Shown: positions 57,644 to 64,000 of the stretch, piece after piece
How the letters are laid out: each line of letters begins with the position of its first letter
Position numbering within the stretch: the first letter of the stretch is position 1
NCBI RefSeq assembly: GCF_028769735.1
Contig: NC_088173.1
Coordinates: 68,694,463-68,758,462, forward strand
DNA: 64,000 nt
From: Zonotrichia leucophrys gambelii
Lineage: Eukaryota; Chordata; Aves; Passeriformes; Passerellidae
Reading direction: 5' to 3'
Notes under the pieces: model-generated
The model's input: only the letters and a program-made list of their open reading frames with translations
What the model was told of the DNA's origin: nothing
Databases searched by the model: none
Position numbers and translations under genes: made by a program

Positions 57644-59749
57644 CGTTTCAAGGGGAGGATTACTGCGGTAACAGAGCCAGTGGGACAGAGACCATGCAGA
57701 GCCCCAACACAAGAACTGGCTAAAAAAGATAAAAAAGGCAATGATGGAGGGATTGACAATTTTCAGTCACATTAACCAGCTCAGTCTTGGAGTTAACAAC
57801 CTACACCAAGACCTGCATCAGGTGTGAGGCCTTCAGAAATCAAGCAGGCCCTGAAAATCTCCCAAGGAAGGTGCAAACATCAGTGTAAGAGTTGGAGTAA
57901 CAAAGATGTCCCATCCCCACCCACCTGCCTGACCCTCTGCTGCCTCTGCTTTGACCAGAAAGTGAGAATGGACCTCAGAATTCTATGCAAACCTTAACTG
58001 CATGCAGTGTCCAAACAGCTTCTATCTGCTCCATGTCCTAGGAAAATAATTCTACTTTAAGGGCTCACACACCTACAGCTGAGTCTGAGTGCCTATCTGG
58101 GCTCTCCCATCATTCAGCAATCAGGTGAAGTTTATTAATTCAAAGATCTTCACTCCAGGGGGATGTTATATCTAATATCCAATCCTTAAAACACCTAAAT
58201 TTCTAATGGCTGGTTCTCCATGAGAAGCCTAGTGATTTAGGGAGTGCTATTTCTAGGAAGGATGAAAAATATGATTGTTGGCATTTCTTTGCTTTAATAA
58301 ATATTCCAAGTAGAACCACATGAAAAGTAATTTACTCCAATAAGAGTAAGCAATCAAAGTGCTTGAAAGCTGCTTTGAACAGCCATACATAAAATTCCTA
58401 TATTCAAATAATTCATCTTGCATTATTTATACAAGCATGGGTTTTTTTCCACTGAGTAACTTTTACAGTCAAGGTAGGGGAACTTCCCTAAAAGCTCACT
58501 GAAATAAAAGATTTTAAAGAATCTGTACCACAAGGCAGCCAGGCACCAGCAAAAGGCTGTCCTGTCTGTTCTGTACAACCACAGATTTTCCCCCAGATCG
58601 CTCTGTATTCACACAGCTCCTCAACACCTCCTAATAAAAGTTCTCTCACAGCTCTGGACGTGATCAAAGCCCCTGAGCTCAGTGCTGCTGAGAGGCTGGT
58701 TCATGTCAGGTCATGCTGCAAGCCCAGGAAAACCAAATCGTTTTAAATCAGGTCCTCAGTGCAGATCCTGCGCTCTCTTCTCTATCCATCATATTTCCCC
58801 CCAAATGATGCAAATTTCTACATACAGCAAAGTAATATCTGTAAAAGACAGATAAATTACTGTAGATATGCTGAATTTCCAGAAATTACCTTCCTTTTAG
58901 CAATAAAACTGTAAGGTTTGGAAACTTTTTTTTCTGCTTCCACTTAAGGCAACATTACCTTGCAGGAAAAAAAAAATCCAAGCAAACATTTCTTCACTTC
59001 TTCTATTTCACTTCCTACTTTTCTTCATTGTATGAACTTGGCATTAGTAACACCAGCTCACATTTTACAAAGGCAGAGAGGTATTGAGAATCTTTGGTTT
59101 AAATTAACACATTTGCTCCCCTTACAACAACAGAATTAGCATCTCAAGTTCCAACAGTGCTTCAAAAAGAGTTCTTGAACTTAATCCTAACCATGACTTT
59201 GCAAGCTTCTGTTCCTGCATGTAGGGGTCATCCTTTCACCAAAAGAATCCTATTTACAATTCCTCATCCTTGGAAACTACAATTAACCTTACCTCTGTAT
59301 TACCCTGCAGCTGCTCTTCACTTCTCTGAGAGAGAATTCTTTATTCCAGGCAGATCAACCACTGCAGCCTCCAAATGAAACAACTGACAGATTTTCCTAT
59401 GGAGAGTCAAAGCTTCAGGGGGTTTTGAGCTTTTTTGAGCTTGCTTGGCTTTTTCAGGAGGCTGTTTCCCTGCTGGTTTTACTAGAATGGCAAGGCTGCA
59501 GCAGCATCTCTACACACATTTCCCTTTCATTAAGTTTTAAATTATCCAATTATTAATCATTTTAATTAAAGGGGTTTTTTTTCTGTTGTTCCTACAGGTG
59601 CAACACTGTTTTCCTGCACTGAGCAGAATCTTTTAGTTAGGTGAACTTTAGTTATGTGAACTGCAGACACAGCCAGCCCAAAGCCTGCACAATTTCACTG
59701 GATGAGAACAGTCTCCCCTTGCCCTTGGAAAGCCCACAAGCCTCCACAC
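57644..59749. other. AT-rich unique sequence, no gene
   Basis: Non-coding DNA. The 73-residue frame at 59157-59378 is of random length. No repeat recognised. Confidence 0.55.
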
Positions 59750-60000
59750 TTTGGAGAAGGAGCTGTGCCATTTTCCAGCTCCATCATTAACACATTAAAC
59801 AGGGCTGGCCTCAGACAAGGCCCACTGGAGGCACAGCTGACATTTTCCTCAGCAATTAATATCTGGGGTCATTAACCACCTCTCTGAGCATTCCCACCAA
59901 CTTCCAGCTGCCACATCATCCTGTATCTGATCTGTCCAGCTGCTCATCAACTGCCTCTGAGAAACTCCTAAAAACCTCAGAGAAATTTATCATCTAACCC
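59750..60000 (-). mobile_element. CR1 LINE internal fragment, minus strand, old
   Basis: The passage 'cacattaaacagggctggcc' followed by 'cagacaaggcccactggagg' resembles the antisense of an internal CR1 region that reads '...gttaaacagcaccggtccc...ccctgaggaacgccact'. Further similarity continues weakly to 'tgatctgtccagctgctc'. Divergence is high and no tip is present. Confidence 0.4.
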
Positions 60001-61657
60001 TGTGTTCATTAAATCTGCTCTTCCTTTAAGCTTTTTACAGAAAGTTGCTCTATCCTTAGAAAAACCTGTTCAGAATAGGTCTCATTCTGAGACAAGCCAC
60101 AGCTACCACTCCATAATTATCACCAATCCAAAATAAGGACAAAGTAAAAATCTGCATCGATAGAACTAAATGTCAAGAATAAGAACTGAAACTGCTTAAT
60201 TCTGCTTGGTCACTTGTTATTGAAAACTTTCCTGATGTTATTTTTATGCTGATGGATGTTTTAAATAAGGCACAATGCATGATAATATCCAAAAAGTTTT
60301 ATCTTCCCCAGTTGTGCATTCACAGGATTTGCTGTAGTTCTCTCGGTTGGGAAAAACTGAAATACAATGTGGTACAAGAACTGCATCACATTATATTCTC
60401 AACTGAATTCACTGAATTAAAGATAATTAATGTTTCCTATTCAGAAAAGTCCTTTATTCAAAAGGAAGGTATGCAGACAACCAGGGGACATGCACAATTT
60501 CTAATGCAAAAGATGCCATCTTTAAAGAATGTAACTTCCAAAGGAGAAAAAAAAATAAAATAAAGTAGCTGTTTCTCCCAAAACTTATGCACAACTTTGG
60601 AAAAATGTCATGGAAAGAGAGAGATAAGGCTTCTAACACCTGACCTCTCTCTTATTTTTCCTGAGTGTGCAGAGTACTGAAGACAATCCAGAAAAGAAGG
60701 AGAGCAAGGCTGACAATTCAACATTAATCTCTTACAAAACAATGGGAGAAGCTGACACTTGAACATGTAACAAAGTATTACATGGGGGGTAACAATATTA
60801 AACTTGATATCACAGACTTACAGATTTGTATTTATGAGAATTTTAAATACCATAAAAACAAAAAATAACCAATTATTGTAACAGATTCCCCAGTAAAGGA
60901 AAAGTGAAGGAAAGCTGAAATTTCACAGCTTTTTCATAGAAATAAACAGCTTTTAAAATATTTTGAAATAGGGGAAAAATATGTATGAAGAACAGGGACC
61001 TGAGATGGATTTTTCATCCCTGCTCATTTTAAATTCAGAACTTTACTGTCTCCAAGATAAGGAATACTTCAAGCAGAACTGACTTCATTAGAAGATACAG
61101 TGCATGATATGGAGGTGATTACACTAATCACATCTCTTCCTTCCTGCAGGACACTGTCAACAAAAAACAAACAAAAAAGGCAAAGGATGGGATCTGGCTT
61201 CATTTCAAAAAGCCCTGTGCAGCCACACAAACACCCTGAAGGTCATTTTGCAGTCCCAACAAACAACCAGGTTTCCAGAAAAGTCAATTCACACGCTCCA
61301 AGCAGGAACTAAACTGCTTTTATCCAGCTGAATTCCAGACCCCTTGAACTCCAGCAGTGAACACCCCACCATCTACAGCACTACCTTCCATTAAGATAAG
61401 GAGCATATAGATTTAAGAGCTCCCACTAATTATAAATGTGCTGGAATGGGTCAGACAGGCCAGTGACATGGGGAGATTTATGCTCCATGGCAACACAATT
61501 CATGGAGCAGGAAAGGCACTGGCACTGCCTGGTACAATCCACTATTTGTTTAAAACTACCCATAAAACACAGAGAACTGCTTGGTCACAGAATGGTCATA
61601 GAATTTTAAGCAATATTTCTCCAAGTAAAGGGATTACTTTCAGAGCTAGAGATGATA
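60001..61657. other. AT-rich unique sequence, no gene
   Basis: Non-coding. A 105-residue frame at 60246-60563 has no recognisable domain and ends in lysine-rich low complexity. Nothing else identified. Confidence 0.55.
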
Positions 61658-61815
61658 TAATCACAGAATCACAGAATGGTTTGGGTTGGAAGGGTCCTTA
61701 AAGTTCATTTCCACCCTCTGCCATGGGCAGGGACATTCCCACTAGCCCAGGTTGCTCCAAACCCCATCCAACCTAGCCTTGAACACCTTTCAGACAGAAA
61801 AATCCCAATCTAGTG
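61658..61815 (-). mobile_element. CR1 LINE 3' end, minus strand
   Basis: Well preserved reverse CR1 tail: 'ataatcacagaatcacagaa', 'tggtttgggttggaagggtc', 'gccatgggcagggacattcc', 'agcccaggttgctccaaacc' and 'tagccttgaacacctttcag'. About 155 bases, with the terminal repeat intact, so probably one of the younger copies here. Confidence 0.94.
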
Positions 61816-62824
61816 GCAGCTAATATTTCCATTACACATACACAGCAGTAGAATAAAAACTCCCCATCACGGTCGTTGATTTCCTAACGACCAGTATTTT
61901 AGAGTTTCCTCTTTTACGTTTTCCTATGAACAAACCCAGTTTTCAAGGCAGTAAGTTTCTCTGATTTGGCTCACATCCCTGTCTTTAATAACTCCAGAGC
62001 ATGCTGCCAGCCACCACAACGATGCATGGATGTTCCTGGGCTTTAGTGGGGTATTTGCAGCAGAATGAAAGAAAACCAAGCAGATAATTCAATAGTGACA
62101 AGTGTCATCACAGTTTCTCTTCATTGCACAGGCATGGAAAGTATCCAAAATCACCATTTGTCCCTGATCAAGGGATGTTCAGCCTTTAAGCCTGAGCTCT
62201 TTTTTGTTTTGTTCCCACCAGGCAGTCAATAGGTGATCCTGCTGCCCTCACTAATCCATGGCATCCTATCACTCCTTCTGCTGCCACTCTGAGCTTATCC
62301 CTCGTGGCTGTTTTGTTGTTGTTCACTTGGTTTTAACTACATGTTTACATCCCACTCCTTAAATTCCCCATTTGTCCTCGCTAATTCCTCTGTGCCATCC
62401 TATTCCTTCAAAAATAATTCTTATCACTGTGGCTCCAGCTTTCTGCTGTCTGAGAGCAGACTGACGGGGCTGTTTCTCATCCACTCTATTCCATTAATGC
62501 TCCACTTTGCAACAGAAAATCTAATTTATCAACATCAGCCTGTACTTTTTGATTTCTGTGTAGTACTTAGAACTAAACATGTTTTTCCCCACCTATTCCA
62601 TAAAGAAATCCATCATCCCAAGGACATGGGAGAGGTTTTTTTATCCCAGATGTAATTGTGTTGTCCACTTAGCTTTAATTTGCTGTCCAAGCCACCATGA
62701 CCTGCAACACCTTCAGAACATAAATAACTTTTCAATAATGTTGTGCTTTACAAAGGCCCAGCATTGTATCTTATAAAAGATATCTTTTGATGCCTCAGAT
62801 TTGTGTTACTCAACATCTGAAACA
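61816..62824. other. Unique sequence, no gene
   Basis: One kilobase of mixed sequence. The 104-residue frame (62341-62655) has no domain. No repeat recognised. Confidence 0.5.
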
Positions 62825-62958
62825 GGGAGAGGGGAAAAAAAAAACAAAGAAGAAAAAAACCACAATCAAACCAAACCAAAGAACCAACCAGAAAAACAAA
62901 AAACCAAACCAAAACAAAGAAAACCCTGCAACCCAAAAAACAAAACCCAAGGAAAAAA
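62825..62958. repeat. A/C-rich low-complexity tract
   Basis: About 130 bases made almost only of A and C with some G ('aaaccaaaccaaagaacc', 'aaaaacaaaaaaccaaacc'). It has strong strand asymmetry and is essentially free of T. The 67- and 75-residue frames here encode Lys/Asn/Pro-rich low complexity and are not genes. Confidence 0.85.
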
Positions 62959-64000
62959 CTTACTGGCAAACCGAATTTGGATTTTTTTAGTGTTTATCAG
63001 TCAACTGTCATACACAAAGATGTGTTAATTCTACCAGCTAGAACTTCTATGGTCGCTGTTCTAGAAATTTTGGGAATTTTCTTTTTTTAATTTAGCTGCT
63101 GATGTTTCTGGTGTGACCACAAGAGAAGACAAGACAGTTCAATAAATCAGTGTCAGCCTAGACTACATCTGCAACTGGTACCTGAAAGTATTTCTCAGAT
63201 TGATCACTGAGACTTTAATTGGACCCTGTGTCAACCCCTGCTTTGAGCCACATCCACTCACAGCTTTTCTTTCACCTAGGTGAACCAGAAACACTACAAG
63301 GGCTTTGAATTAGTAAAACCAGATTTTATTAGAACACAGCTTGGCCATTACAATAAAGAAAATTCAGGAGGAGAGAATCAAAATGGAAGGGATTTATGAA
63401 CAAATGTAATCTCCTTTCAGGGTTGAGCTCTTCCTTTGGCTTTGCTCTCAGGTCCAGCACTTTGGGGAGGTTTGCTGGGTAGCATCACATTTTGCCATGT
63501 CTTTGGCAGCCTCAGAAATTCCATTTCCACCCTGTTATAACATTGGCAGGACACCTGTTTGGGTACCTGTTCATGGCTCTTCAGAAGGCATCAGGTTATG
63601 GGAATGCTACAGGTTCCATTCTCACTTCTGTATCTCAATACAGAAAAAGAAACACAAAAAGAATTCAAACTATACATAAAGAACTCAAACTATAGATAGC
63701 CCAACATTTATTATTTTCCTTTACTTTGATGTCATTTCCCTCTCCTCTTATGTTTCCAGGAAACCTAGCTACTGACAATAAATTAACTGATCTCAGGACT
63801 GAGCACATTACTGAAATGCAAAATGCCAGCCCTCACAATTTGATCATTTACCTGTTCCTCCCTTCTTTCCTTCCAAACAAACAAGAACCATGGAGCAGGA
63901 TTGCTTTGAAGTTTTTACAATGGCAGTGAAAAAAGACAGATTAAATTTAAGTTTGATAGATGCAAAGTGATAAAACCCAGGAAGGACCAGGATCCTGCCT
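62959..64000. other. AT-rich unique sequence to window end
   Basis: Non-coding. Frames of 60-67 residues overlap in different phases. Nothing recognised. Confidence 0.5.

Noticed and set aside
62787..63028. Lys/Asn-rich small frames
   Set aside because: Products of the A/C-rich low-complexity tract.
1..64000. tRNA, rRNA, snRNA or bacterial-type operon genes
   Set aside because: I saw no cloverleaf with A- and B-box pairs, no rRNA core sequence and no run of adjacent long frames. A formal scan (tRNAscan-SE, Infernal) was not possible.

Overview
The window looks like nuclear DNA of a bird, most likely a songbird (passerine). The evidence is a dense scatter of truncated CR1 LINE tails in both orientations, several solo long terminal repeats (LTRs) of endogenous retroviruses whose families I associate with passerines, an AT-rich and CpG-poor background, and no mammalian Alu, B1 or L1 sequence. 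I find no coding exon, tRNA, rRNA, CRISPR array or bacterial-style operon. Every open frame is short and lies in ordinary AT-rich sequence or runs through a repeat. The window is best read as intergenic or intronic. I cannot name the locus.

Layout. 0-10 kb: AT-rich unique sequence, small CR1 tails, an older LTR broken by a younger solo LTR (3214-3777), a decayed LTR (about 5.8-6.2 kb) and an LTR-like piece near 7.1 kb. 10-22 kb: five CR1 pieces and two AT-rich stretches that keep many CpGs (12.70-13.08 kb and 14.70-15.33 kb), which I propose as candidate conserved non-coding elements. An AT microsatellite inside a 95-bp duplication sits at 19.9 kb. 22-35 kb: a pair of nearly identical solo LTRs, both on the minus strand (22983-23597 and 33997-34616), a 32-bp minisatellite, a 111-bp tandem duplication next to a 98-base assembly gap (30326-30423), and a minus-strand solo LTR of another family (31944-32611) with a perfect 6-bp target-site duplication.

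35-50 kb: an LTR at 38.7-39.4 kb, CR1, a retroviral LTR with duplicated U3 segments (about 43.4-44.05 kb), a 70-bp block of paired forkhead-type motifs in two hairpins (44847-44916), a minus-strand LTR (47735-48134), and a 404-bp tandem triplication made of a CR1 tail plus flank (48603-49818). 50-64 kb: mostly unique AT-rich sequence, one plus-strand LTR (54597-54997) of the same family as the one at 47.7 kb, a short LTR at 57.3 kb, two CR1 pieces and an A/C-rich tract at 62.8 kb.

No gene-gene interplay can be described because no gene is visible. The biology here is transposon history plus possible regulatory DNA. The best leads are the two CpG-retaining blocks, the forkhead-motif hairpin cluster, the nested and paired LTRs, and the CR1-containing triplication. 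I did not find a new gene system. Family names rest on pattern recognition, not a database search.
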